Assembly (NCBI GenBank): GCA_019915135.1
Contig: JAHLMK010000037.1
Coordinates: 1 to 64,000 of the forward strand
Direction of reading: 5' to 3'
Origin: Strobilurus pachycystidiatus
Lineage: Eukaryota > Basidiomycota > Agaricomycetes > Agaricales > Physalacriaceae
Length of the DNA stretch: 64,000 nt
Shown here: one piece after another, positions 43,901 through 54,779 of the stretch
Numbering within the stretch: position 1 is the stretch's first letter
How the letters are laid out: each line of letters starts with the position of its first letter
The notes under the pieces: generated by a model
What the model was told of the DNA's origin: nothing
Database searches by the model: none
Seen by the model: the letters and a program-made list of their open reading frames with translations, nothing else
Program-made: the position numbers and the translations under genes

Positions 43901-46052
43901 TCGCGTGACAATTTATCTCGGCGAATGGCTCACGACGATTGGCCCAAAGGTCATCAAAGGCCTGGTTGACCACTGGCCAAGGGGTGTCACAGATGATGCA
44001 CGCTTCAGCGTCGCGAGCAAGACCATCACCATCCCGGGTCTGGTCTTGCTCCTTAGACATCTGGAATTCATATGGGATTGGTGTCAGGCGGAGCAATTGC
44101 GGAAAGACGGCATCGAGGAGAGGCGCGGAGAGAAAAAGAAGAAGAACTCCCGGAAGAGAGACCGTCCGGAGTTCACGGAATGGGACTTTGACACGCCAAA
44201 GCGCGATTTCGCGGAGTGGCGAAAAATCGCCGGACCGGAGGTTGACGAGAACATCTTGTCTCTGCCAGGAAATCTTTACGGGGTTTTGAGGAAAGATGAG
44301 TCGGGTGCCGCCAGAGTCATCCTGAGACTGGACGGCTTGTTGAAGAGGGGCATATCGACGATTAGCGGACGAGCCGACGCATTGAGGGCCCTGTTGGCGT
44401 ATGTCCTGGAGGTTCACTTTCTCTTGCCCGCCTTTGCGACGTTGGAGTGTTTCAGCGTGGGTTCTAGAGACACCTCAGGTGGCGAGGACATGCGATTAAG
44501 CGTGATTCTCAGGGCATATGTCCTCAAGTCGCTGAAACATGCCTTTGGGGGCGACGGCATCTTCTACTTCCCGTCGATGGGCCTTGTCTTGCGAGACCCA
44601 ATGAGCTTGGTGTCGACGGATTTCCTGTCCAGCAAAAAGACCGTCAAGGGTCTGTTGACGGGAACCCTCGACATGGACTTGTTCAAGACCCCGGCAGGCG
44701 ATCTCCGGCTCATGGTCGGGGACATGAAACGTGTCATCGAGTGTCAACTGGCGGCAGTGGGGTCCTCGGAGAGAGCTTTCATGGCACCAACGAGGGCTGT
44801 GAGGGAAGGAATTGAGGACACAGAGACTGTTTTGGAACCAAGAAAGAAGGGAGGGCGTGTGCAGCCCACAAAGGATTTAGTGCCGCAGGACGTTGTGCCC
44901 GGTGGTGTTGAGTCCCTGCAATGGGCCAAACTGCAGTTGGTTCTGGAGGAGGGGGTACGCTACGTGAACGACACCGCCCCACTCGATGAACGGCACAGGC
45001 GGTTCATGCAGGGCCAGCATTTGATATGGGGTACGACAGAGAAAGTACCCGCGGAGCAACTTGAGCCGATCCGTCACCACAACCAGAGTGCTGCCCTCGT
45101 GCGAAAGTACTATGGCGGAGGAGTTCTGACTACGAGGTCAGGCCTGTCAGAACTGATGGTCTACGTCGGCACCGGCCAGGGTGGCGTCACCTCTCAAAGT
45201 CTTGCCGACCTGAAACCGCCTTTTGGAAACCTCGAGACCACGATACGCCGCTTCAGCGTGTTGGAAGAGTTGCGGAGCGAGCCTGGAGGAGGCCTGCAAC
45301 CCCCCTTGGCTAATATGAGCGTATATGGCCAGCCCAATCACTGGCTCGCACTACACCCAGTTGTAGATGGAGTGCCGTGGACATTGTGGGAAAAGTTTGC
45401 GCCGTATTGGGATGACGCTGTGGCAGAAGGGTGGCAGAAGTTGCTCACGGAGTTTGGGATGTTTGGGGTGGATCCGGTCACGGTCCCTGATGAGAGGAAG
45501 ATTCCCTTTGCGCGGTACATGCGCTTGATGGACAGTCTCGCGTTGGTCGGCATGAAGTCGGGCATCACCGTGTTACAGATGGGCAACAATCTTCATATCA
45601 CTGGTATCCTTCAGGCCGCCACGGTGAAGGACATGGTCAAGTGGCTCATGAGCGAAGACCACGGAGCGAGTTCTGGCCTCCGAGGTCTTGGGTTCAACGT
45701 TGAATCCGTTGATGCGCGGATTACGGCCTTTGTGGTGACATATGACTATCTGGGACGCGTCTTGGACGAGGACACCCGCCGCCGCATCGTCTTCTCCACA
45801 AACTTCCTCGAACATTTCTTATGCAAGACGCACCGTTGGGAAAGGATCAGTACAGAGCAAAGCTACAACATCCTCAGCCAGGAGCATCTGTCCCAATATA
45901 AAGACAAACTCCCGTCTTGGCCTGCATTGTCAAATAGTCAACTGGAGGAGTCCATACAGAGAGCAAATGTACGTACCACAAGTTGTATGATTTCCGCAGA
46001 CTGACCGGATGGGTAGACTACCTTAAGGGAAGTTCGTCAGGAGGAGACCTAG
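40957..46052 (+). CDS. TET/JBP-like dioxygenase - chromodomain-like protein with large unknown C-terminal half
   Basis: One reading of about 1650 residues. A short 5' exon (LSFSLTEEEK, ending 40879) splices in at 40957; the true ATG is further upstream and not resolved. Introns 43281-43333, 43396-43444 and 45969-46016 keep frame; the protein ends TTLREVRQEET. N-half: FCIGGFGLGAVMIQANRSMV, then HGD (42126), FAGSFHFLRHGLYIPELNAA, NGRDLHGG (His at 42297) and NRMVLVEYIS (Arg near 42408). The order HxD, 55 residues, His, later Arg followed by a hydrophobic strand is that of Fe(II)/2OG TET/JBP DNA-base oxidases. An acidic run (EEEEEEE) precedes KILSTRVIQQKRHYQVKWED, a chromodomain-like strand crossing intron 1. 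The C-half of 840 residues is unrecognised, mainly helical, with a basic insert KKKKNSRKRDRPE. Nuclear, chromatin-bound DNA modification is inferred. Confidence 0.6.
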
Positions 46053-46652
46053 CCTGTGAATTGCGCTTTTAAAATATATCTGTCAATGATGACCGGTGGA
46101 ATTTGCAGTCGGATGCGAGGGGGACCCAGTGGTGGTGTGGTACCCCGGGTGAGGTTGTGACAATTTCGGACAGAGGTTGCGAGGTTGTGAGGTTTGGGGT
46201 TTTCGGCCAGGCGACAACCTCCTGACAACCTCGGCAACCGATCGGGACGAGTTGCTGATGCGGTTCTATCCAATGTACATATTGTCATTTTACTGCTTAC
46301 CTTTACGAGTGAAATGAAACTCACGAACCGCGCTACATTATGTCCAGGGAGACTGGCGGATGAGCATTTGCCGATTGTGGCGCCTTCGCCGAGAATACCT
46401 CAGCTTGAACTATAGGCTCCATGCTCAAACTCCACTCAACAAAAAATAAAAAACAAAAAAACTCTGTGATTGCTGGTGAGAGAGGGCAAGCGTACAAAGG
46501 TGCACATCTGAGGAAGCCCATTGGGAAAATGAAGACAAGGTAAACAAGGGTAAAATTTTGCGGAATCAATACGAAGATGTTTTCATAGCGTAGAAGGAGG
46601 GCTTCCTTCCATCGCATACCATCATGTGAGGGACTGGGCATGTGGCGCAGAA
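46053..46652. other. gene-free stretch with hairpin
   Basis: Separates two convergent genes. Apart from the inverted repeat at 46152-46266, no feature was recognised. Confidence 0.5.
46152..46266. repeat. inverted-repeat hairpin built from AGGTTGT units
   Basis: GAGGTTGTGAC and CGAGGTTGTGAGG on the left face GACAACCTCCTGACAACCTC on the right. It is followed by GGCAACCGATCGGGACGAG and TTGCTGATGCGG. The spacing and the GATCGGGA and TTGCTGATG words match the hairpin at 8.3 kb, though the repeated unit differs. Confidence 0.55.
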
Positions 46653-48315
46653 CTAAAACACCCACATGCCTTCGGGTAGTGGAAGGCGAGTGTCAATCGT
46701 TTTTGGACCTAGTTTGTACGAGAAGCCGAGCTTGGGCTTTGTTTTCCCAAGTGCGGCAGTGAAAGACAACTCTACGCAGCCTCGCCGAATGTCACAATGA
46801 GCGATCAGGTCTATTTCGGTCACACCGTCAGGATGGCCACGGAGGGCCAAATACGACGTTCCCGGTTCACCGACAGCGGGGAATCCGGCGTCAAGTCGCT
46901 GTTCGGTAACCAGCTCAAGGATGTCATCTGTGACGAGGTCGACCTCGCGAAAGAGATTGCGAAACATATAAGTGGTCCCACGCCCATCTGCCGAATTGTT
47001 GAGTGAGGTGTCTGAATATCGAAGTCCTCGTACCGTGCTCAGTACAAGTCTCTCGGTGGGAGGCGTACCAGTGCCGCCTTTGGCAGGTCTTGTCGCAATA
47101 GCTCTGCGCGTAACACCCAGTGCACGGCTTAAATAGGTCAGTTCCAGTGTTGGAACACTGGGCAGGGCAGGGTAATTATCAGTATGTTGTCGTCAGAGAG
47201 AAAAGGAAGACCCAAAAAAAAAAAAAAAAAAAAAAAAAGGAACTCACTTGGTTGTTGTCGCATTGGGAGTACATTTCCTTGAAGGCATGCTCCCTGTCAC
47301 GTACATCGCTGAAGAGGAGCTTCCAGTACGGACCTAGGGGCGAGGTGTTGCCATTTCGTACAATAAGGTTGGGCTGGCGAGTGACACGTCGCATGCATTT
47401 GGCAAGGCGATGAGTCACATTGGGATGGATGCTGAGAGGAAATAAATACGCCAAGGCCAATTTCGCCATCTGTCCCAATGCTTCGGACTCCCATGAAATG
47501 GTAAAAAGTGCCTCCAAGAGACCTTCGCAAAGTAGGTCCAAGACCGTGGCGTGGTCGCTGTCGATGATGGTGGTGATGGATTTCAGGCAGATTGTACGAA
47601 TGTCGAGGGCGAGGCCAGATTTGCTCACGCTTGTGGCGCGGATGTAGTGCAGGTAGGGGAGGCCTATACGGGCTAGCAGTTCCGGGAGGGCTTTTGAATT
47701 GACCGCAAAAGCCTTTCCAGTATGGAAGAGAAAGCACAAACAGTGCCAGAGATCCGGGTCACTCCTGCGGTGGGTAAGTGCCCCAATGGCCAGATGGACA
47801 GGAAAGGAGAGGTCGCAGTCGAGGACGTGGGTAACGTCGGATAGAAAACCTTCCTCGGCTGGCCAACTGTAACGGTCAAAGATATCCGAGGCGAGTTGCC
47901 TAGCGCATGGCCCAGCGTCCTCACTGCAGAAGCAGTGCATCCAAACACGCAAAAAACCGAGGTGGAACTGTCGGCTTTGTCGAGCGTTTTGCAAGACACC
48001 TTCGCATTCAAGGGCGTCACTGATGCACATCATGAGTTGGGCGAAAGGTCGACTTGCGCGGGGACTAAGTGCGAGTACGACTGGCATTGCCTTGGTGAGG
48101 CCTTGGACAAAGACAGCAACCACCGGTCCGCCACAGATGTCGCAAAAGAGACCAGCTGTCTCCAAATCGGTGCAGGAGGGCAGCCACTTGGCTACTAATT
48201 CCGCGTCGCTGGGGGTGCATGACCTGGTCATGAGCTCAGCCTCAATCGTGGAAAAGACTTCACGAAACGACTGAACCCGCTCCGGTTGGTGGGAGCGAAG
48301 GCAACGGCTTCCCAT
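46653..48315 (-). CDS. MYND-type zinc-finger protein, paralogue B
   Basis: Start MGSRCLRSHQPERVQSF (48315) chosen by alignment with paralogue A and a TATA box 28 nt upstream. An N-terminal helical domain of about 350 residues (LETAGLFCDICGGPVVAVFV, LALDIRTICLKSITTIIDSD) ends REHAFKEMYSQCDNNQ. Intron 47247-47158 (90 nt) follows, then the finger: CSNTGTDLFKPCTGCYAQSY, CDKTCQRRHWYASHRETC, a complete C6HC MYND set. Intron 47033-46988 leads to DGRGTTYMFRNLFREVD and GTSYLALRGHPDGVTEIDLI, ending GMWVF. MYND fingers bind proline-rich peptides; these basidiomycete proteins are a large family without known function. Intact. Confidence 0.9.
47158..47247 (-). other. 90-nt intron with a 25-T run
   Basis: Begins GTGAGTTCC and is followed at once by 25 consecutive T (A on the plus strand, 47214-47238); ends CCCTGCCCAG. 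It sits between the first Cys of the MYND finger and the next. Confidence 0.8.
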
Positions 48316-48342
48316 GGTGGTGGTAACAAAATGTGACACCTT

Positions 48343-48354
48343 TGATTATATAAC
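48343..48354 (-). promoter_or_regulatory. TATA box of MYND paralogue B
   Basis: GTTATATAATCA in the gene's direction, 28 nt upstream of the ATG. The identical 12-mer precedes paralogue A. Confidence 0.6.
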
Positions 48355-48507
48355 CAGTGGATGGGTTCAGTTGCTGTGGCTTATAGCCTGCGACGATCGG
48401 GATTCGCCGAGACAATCCCTGGGTGTGGCGGTCCGCGGTCTAGGGTGGAGGCTCGAGTTCGACTGAATCTCCCAAAACGCTACTTCCATCTGTGTGGCTC
48501 CCCTACA

Positions 48508-48594
48508 ATGAAATTCGCTCTCTACTTCATCTGTTTCTTGTTTTCCTCTTTGAGCAAGAGCCTAATCACCGAGACTTCCACAACAAGCAAATTC
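48508..48594 (+). CDS. possible first exon of a small secreted protein
   Basis: The exon reads MKFALYFICFLFSSLSKSLI then TETSTTSKF, a good signal peptide, and stops exactly at a GTAAGTACC donor (48595). A candidate last part lies in the frame 48869-49072 (GSCSGDNFSSLCAEQ, then VWCTTSWTPNLAVPF, ending GNSSC). The exons between were not resolved, so this could also be chance. Confidence 0.3.
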
Positions 48595-48599
48595 GTAAG

Positions 48600-50190
48600 T
48601 ACCGTCAACCTGGACCAATCGTTATATACACTGAGTATCCTTATATTTTCACCCTGAGCCACATGACTAATCTATCTGCGCTCATCGTAATGCCCTTGAC
48701 CGCCTTTGAACGCTGCCACTGGCACGCCGGAGTTCTACACAAACGTCTTGATGGTTTCCAGGCAACGGAAATTCCTCCCATCTTCCGTCTTGTCTTGTCT
48801 TATGACCTCGTTTTGACATCGACATTGCTCCGAGGCGTCGTAGTAGCGTCCGGCGCCTCTTTGAGATTGTGAAATGGATTGCAGTGGCAAGAGGTTCCTG
48901 TTCAGGCGACAATTTCTCTTCTCTGTGCGCAGAACAAATTCTCGGGTCCAAACAGGTTCTAGCTGGTTCTGCCAATGACAGTGTGTATGATGTCTGGTGC
49001 ACAACTTCGTGGACACCGAACCTCGCCGTGCCCTTTTCTGCCCGACACATCATAGGCAATAGCTCTTGTTGACTGTCATCGCTGACCCTTCCAAAGTTCG
49101 ATTGGATCCTATACGTAGCCAAGGGGCCCGAGGTCCCCTTTCTTCGCATACAGAGGAATGGACAGTTCCTGAGTTTTTCCTTCCCAGATACGCCTCTCAG
49201 GCCCTAAATTCAGCTTCGCTAATTGTATGCCTTCGTTGGGACACCAGAACGCACCCTATCCTCCGACGGCGATACTTGGACTTCCATTCGAAAGAAGTTC
49301 TGAGAATCTCTCCGCGATCTGTCCCCAGTCTGATGGGCATGCTCATCTTTTCCCCAAACATCCGATTCCGAAGGAATCCCAACCTGACCTGTCCCTTTCG
49401 TGGCCTTCCGCATCACGAGAGCCGCACAGAGAAGACGTGACCCATTATGCAACTCAATACGGCACTCAGCGAAGTAGTGGCGGCCAGAGTGGCAGATGAG
49501 CCTTTGACATGCCGTAAATACTCACGCAGGCTGCTGGTACGCTCGGACACTGCTGGCACGAGCCCCACACACTTGATTGTCGCGTCAGGTATTCATTTGT
49601 CGAATCATGTCCAAATTTCGCAGGCTCTTCTCCGTGGGCTAACGTAAGTGTTTACCAGCAAATCACTGATCCCGGAGTCTCCTCTGACTCGTGTTGCTCC
49701 TAGGAAAGGTTCAGAATACTTTACATAACCGCGAGCGTTGCGTACAGCCTCGGCTACGAAGGCTTGAAATAAGCTCGACTTCCTAGTTTGCAGCCTAGAT
49801 GAATGCCCCTGATACCCATTCAATAACTCGATCATGATCTAATTAGGCAGCAGTAGCAAATCATACGAACAGCAATAATTGAAAGCAAAGGACCACGGAG
49901 CTCTGATGTACATACACTATAGATGATACGATGGAAAGATAAATGCCAATAATATAAGACGACTAGCGGTACTACTAATAGTGTAGAGGTGGATGCCAAC
50001 GACAATAGCACAGTTGATAATGTACAAGAGTTGGCTTTTGGAGAGGGGTCCTTTCGTGGTCAGTCCGAGCCCTAATGATAGTAGCCGCTCGCGTCTTCGC
50101 CAGGTCAATTCCTTCCGCCTATGACAAGGTAGCTGGGCCCGTTGGAGCAAAGTCCATGAAGCCGTTGCTGACAGTGCGCGCAGAGTGCGG
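48600..50190. other. stretch without resolved genes
   Basis: Several overlapping frames on both strands; none has a recognisable domain. It may contain the rest of the putative secreted protein. Confidence 0.35.
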
Positions 50191-52705
50191 TCAATGATGG
50201 TACCCAACCATCACGTTGACATCAGCACCCACCACAGCTGGTCCCGTCCCCGGAGGACTGAGGTTGAACGACTCCATCACAGCCGGGTGGTGCCCATACA
50301 ACACTACCTCGCTCTTGATGCCGGAAGCAGGCACGGAAACAAGACTCGAGAAGACAGGAGAACGCATCCCAGTACCTGTCGTACTCGTCCCTGAGGTAGA
50401 TGTAGAGGTTTCCGGTGGCGTGGAAAACGGCCGGCCGTGAGCACCCGCAGAGCTATCAGTGCTGTAAGCCGTCGGCGGGCCAGAATGAGAAGTAGCGACG
50501 TTGGTGACATTCAGCGGCGGAAGATGCTGAAGGGATGCGGTCCCCATTTTGCCGACCGGGCCGTAAGCGTCGACGAACGATGAGGTGTACTGCTGTTCAG
50601 CCCCAGGTTTCGAGAAACGCATCTGATTCTCCTTCTTCTGCATGTTATGCTGCTTGGAAATGGGGGTGTGAGGCTGGCTGAATGCCTGCACTGTTCGCCG
50701 CGCATTTTACCATCCTCCCACACTAAGTGAAGAGTCTCTCGTAATTCTTCACTTGTGCGGGAAGGCCCAGCGCATCTCACTGAGAGCCGCCAATGATAAA
50801 CAAACCCCCTCCTCGGAATCGTAGGCGGGCATGTAAGCGGAGTGAGCCGGCTCTGGGCCATCCATACGAGCGTCTGCTTCCTGTTTCAGGTACGGGTGGC
50901 TGTTCTCCAGAATGGAGGAGGTGTCCATGTTCGCACACGGAAAGCCGGCGTAGTAGCATCCATCTCGTACAAGGCTAGCGTCCCACGTGAACAGACCCGC
51001 GCTGTCAGAGATGTCACAGTAAAGATGGTGTTTGATAATGCCGAGGACATTGGGAAGGAGTCGCAAGCACTTCCGCGCAGCCAAACTGTGCCATTGTTGA
51101 AGCGTGTAATATGGGGAGGACTCCGCCCTGGGATGAGCTGTGCGGAGACGATTGGGCTGAGAACATAGGCTGCGGCGACGAAACAGACGTTGCGGGGCGC
51201 GAGCGGTTGAGAAGACCCTTGGGTGCGTCACGAGTGACATTATCTATGCGGAGTTCAGAAATCAGCACGACCTCGTTGCAGTCAGTACTCACAGCTCTCG
51301 AATATGGATATCTAGTTAACGACTTTCAGCATGAGGGCCAACGAAGGCGTGGGCGTACGTACCTACCATGCGCTAGCGAATCTTTCGACCTGCCCGTCAT
51401 CTTCGTTGTCTATCCCCCCCCCCCCCCCGGGCCGCTTGACACTTTCGAACTCTTGCCAACAACGATGGAGGCCATCCCAGATGGCTCTGATGCATTCTCC
51501 ATCAACACCACCCCCTTCTTCTACTTTCCTAGATGCCTTCCCGCCCGTCAGAACGGTATGCATCTTGCGTTAACGGAACTGAAATGCAGAGGGAGCGAGA
51601 AGAGATGCGTCACCTGCAGATAGGGATTGGACGTCGTCAAGTATGGGGGGCCAGGCGAAGGGATCAAGTTGATATTGAAATTGTACGGCGGTAAAGTGCC
51701 TTGGAAAGAGTCAAGGTCATCCTCCGTTCTGGCGTCGAAGAAAGTTAGGATTGGACAGGGGAAATAAACTCTCAGACTCACTGGATCAGACGGCCACCGC
51801 GCATTCCGGTACTTATTCCTTCCTGAAGATGGGCGTACCAAAAAAAGCGGGCCCGGGCAAGGGCTTCATCAGAACCAGCTGGTAGTGGCGTTGTATTAAT
51901 TGACGACGAAAGCATGCACAACGATCGTGCCTGCAAAAGCGTGGTTTCACGGACTGAAAGTTTGTCCAGAGTGCTGGAGTCTAGAATGCGCCTTCAATGA
52001 AAATTCCAGAAGGCCGAAGTTCAGGCAAACCTTCCAAAAGAGGTAGCAGAAGTAGCAGGATGCGCACGCCGTCCCAAGTAGGTTTCCGCATCATGCTGTG
52101 GTCTTCGACAAGCTCGAGGAGCTCTCTGAGCATAGTATCGGTGGTATCTTCAGCACGGGCTTTTGAGCCTTTGGGCATCCGCGTCAAACTGGAGCTGGCG
52201 CTACGGGTGCTTCTGCTGTGTGAGCCGTCGTAGGAGTGCTCATCGTGCTCCATGGGATTGCCATGCTCGCCGACGCCGAAGGATGCAGCCCAGACGACCA
52301 GGAACAGAGAGAGCACCCTGCCTTCGTGGCCGAGAGGATGAGTGCCCTTCGAGTGCGCTATGAACCGGGCTGCGAACTCAGAGGAGTCAAGGATGGGCCC
52401 TGATGATGGATGCCAGTGTCAAGCTATGCGAGACAGGTTGAAAGAGGGTACTGACGTTGCAGGCTGAACCAGCGCCAAAAAGGGGAGGAAAAGAATCCGG
52501 GTTTCAATTGGGGTATCACGCTGGGGAGATGCGTAGCGGGCGACGCGAGATTAGGAGAGCTCTGGCCGTCGGTAGCTTTGCCGTATATCGCCCTAGAAAG
52601 GAGTTTCGTGTGAGCGGTCGATCGACCTGGAGATGTCTGGAGCTCCAACTTAGTCGACTTGCTGCAGCCGTCGTCCGCGTCGAAGCTGTTTGACCGCCTT
52701 GACAT
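50191..52705 (-). CDS. fungal-specific transcription factor domain protein
   Basis: Multi-exon gene. Exon fragments in order: MSRRSNSFDADDGCSKSTKL; SVIPQLKPGFFSSPFWRWFS; LSLFLVVWAASFGVGEHGNP; TMLRELLELVEDHSMMRKPT with WDGVRILLLLLPLLEG; VYFPCPILTFFDARTEDDLD; ECIRAIWDGLHRCWQEFESV; LRLLPNVLGIIKHHLYCDIS; LFTWDASLVRDGCYYAGFPC; and GVCLSLAALSEMRWAFPHK. The last exon is Ser/Thr/Pro-rich, ending GADVNVMVGYHH. The order VVWAASFG, WDGVR, WDASLVRDG, LSEMRWAF is that of the middle homology region of basidiomycete Zn2Cys6 activators. No zinc cluster (CxxCRxxKxxC) was found upstream, so either a distant first exon was missed or the protein lacks it. A 15-G run encodes glycines near 51414-51428. Confidence 0.7.
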
Positions 52706-53877
52706 CCGCAAATTCTTCTCTGTAAAGCTCCGGTATTACGGTGTGAGGTGCCCCAACGAGAGGGCCTGGGTCATAGACGGAGCAGAAGGGATTGCGCTAC
52801 TGTTAAAAAAGAGAGGATAAGCGAATGGACCGGATCTGCCATGGAGATCTATGCTTGAGAATCAATTAAGTAATACGTTCACTGCCGTAACGCGTTACAG
52901 ACAGGGTCGGGGAGCTCAAGAAATTGCGCCGAGATGCCTGTACTGCATGGCGAATTACTCACCGGTGGGTCACTCACCGATCGCCGTGTATAGAACGTTG
53001 CTTCGCAGCACGCCGGCTACAGTGCGAATCATCGTCAATGCGCAAGGCCAGCGTACCACTGCCCTGAACCAATTTTGGAAGAATGCATTGGTGGGTGACT
53101 TGAACCCACCCTTCTTGGCAGTCACTCCTCCTTCCGGCGTTGGAATCTCACTCTGCGTATATGGCATATTCCTCCCGGTCAAGGGAATTTCCGTTGCCCA
53201 TCAAGCGGGCTTCACATCTTGAACCTGATGGCAGCTCCCACACAACTTTCTGGGTAGATATCCCCGTTCAATGACACTCTTTTCAACACCATGTTCATAG
53301 CGCACGACACTTACGAGACCCATCACAACAAGGAGGTACTTAAACGCTCAGCTGACCCCCTGCTGCTAATACCTTCAGCCATTCCCATCCGTGGTGCATT
53401 AAGGCGTATTAGCTCGAGCAATATGAATGGTCCCATACACTTATTTGTCGGTAGGAAAATTCCGTCCATCCAGAGACCGTCTTTCCGACAGCAGGAATGC
53501 GACTATGAAAAAAATGGACAACCACTTGAAATCGCCTATGGATCAGCGGTACCCTATTGTACAGACATGACTCAACCAAATGACATCGTTGTGGGATTTC
53601 GTCCATTGCACAACTAAGTACATCCTGAAGTAACCGTAATGATTCACGAAAACCACGAGTCTCGCGCGTCAAATACGGGCTCATTCTGTCTGTGTGCGGC
53701 CTCTCGATCCACGTATCGTCCGTCACCTCTTGTCATTCTATCACTCAAGGTTAATGGTGAATGTGACAGTTGATCCACACCAAAGCTGTATGCAAGTTGA
53801 GGGACTATACACTGTCTGATACATGTGTATACATTCTTGCTCGAGGTGTAGTCGCACATTCTACGACGTGGAGCTGT
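52706..53877. other. stretch without resolved genes
   Basis: Searched for the missing Zn2Cys6 exon of the transcription factor without success. The plus frame at 53291-53617 has no recognisable features. Confidence 0.35.
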
Positions 53878-54201
53878 CTATGCCATAGCGGCCCGCCTCA
53901 ACGCCCGACGCAACTCCCCCGATGTCCTCTGCTCTGGGTTAACTTTACGATCTCGCGCCATTCTCTCCACGTCCTCTCCACACTTATCGACTAGCCGCCG
54001 GAGGTAGCCCATTTCCCCATGGGCTGCATGTCGTGGCCCAACTCCCGTTAGCGCAGCAGATATCGTAGTTCCCGTTCCATCAATTGTGACAGATATTTGG
54101 ACCAAGGCTATAACGAAACTACATTCGGTCAGATATCGAATCCCCGAAGATGATGAAAAAGAGATTACAATGGAAGAGAGGAAAATCCAGCCACTCAACA
54201 A
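53878..54201 (-). CDS. small hypothetical protein
   Basis: The frame reads ALVQISVTIDGTGTTISAAL, TGVGPRHAAHGEMGYLRRLV, then a charged helix DKCGEDVERMARDRKVNPEQ and RTSGELRRALRRAAMA. The beta-rich then helical pattern is protein-like. The first 35 codons (LSSIVISFSSSSGIRYL) may be an intron, with the true 5' exon in the frame around 54230-54313 (LADFPPSVNSRPGAEEIVEW). Not recognised. Confidence 0.35.
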   Translation of the reverse strand: MLSGWIFLSSIVISFSSSSGIRYLTECSFVIALVQISVTIDGTGTTISAALTGVGPRHAAHGEMGYLRRLVDKCGEDVERMARDRKVNPEQRTSGELRRALRRAAMA

Positions 54202-54779
54202 TTTCCTCCGCGCCGGGTCGGGAATTAACTGACGGGGGAAAGTCAGCCAGGGTCAAGGAAGAGAAGCGTAGCGCCTCCGCCTGAACCGTGTGAAAACGGC
54301 CCCGTCGTGCCAAGAAACGTGAAGAGAAAGCGTTCGAGATAGACGCATCCGTTGCCTATGAAAATTTAAAACATATAGGACAACGGGTAACCCAGGAAAA
54401 GCATACTGTGTTCCCAAAAGAGCGGTATGTGTGGTGCAATGACGGGGAAAATAGAGATGGAAAATGGGCACGAGAAAGGATGCGCTAGAATCGAAGAGGG
54501 AACCGCCAGAGTGGTGTGCGTCATTTGATTCGGGTGGTGGCGTGCATAGAGGAAGGAACAGCGAGTCACCCGCCGGCAACCTCTTAAACCACGTCTAATG
54601 GAACGCATAACAATTAAATCCGCTTTTCCCGAATCCCGACGCCGCTTGGTGCGTAAATTTGTAGAAAAATTGCGGCAAACGTCAGAGGAATACAGGTAAG
54701 TCACGTGACTTCCTTGCGCCAGGGATGAAGTCAGGTGACTGCGGGGTGCTACTCAAGGTAAAGATACATGGTTCTGTAT
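54202..54779. other. gene-free stretch
   Basis: Nothing recognised apart from the possible 5' exon just mentioned. Near 54700-54735 are two GTCACGTGACTTCCT-like and CAGGTGACTG words. Confidence 0.35.

Noticed and set aside
43716..44417. 233-codon minus frame
   Set aside because: Antisense shadow of the large C-terminal exon of the same gene.
48415..48460. second tRNA-like word GGCTCGAGTTCGACTGA
   Set aside because: No cloverleaf; sequence on both sides does not pair.
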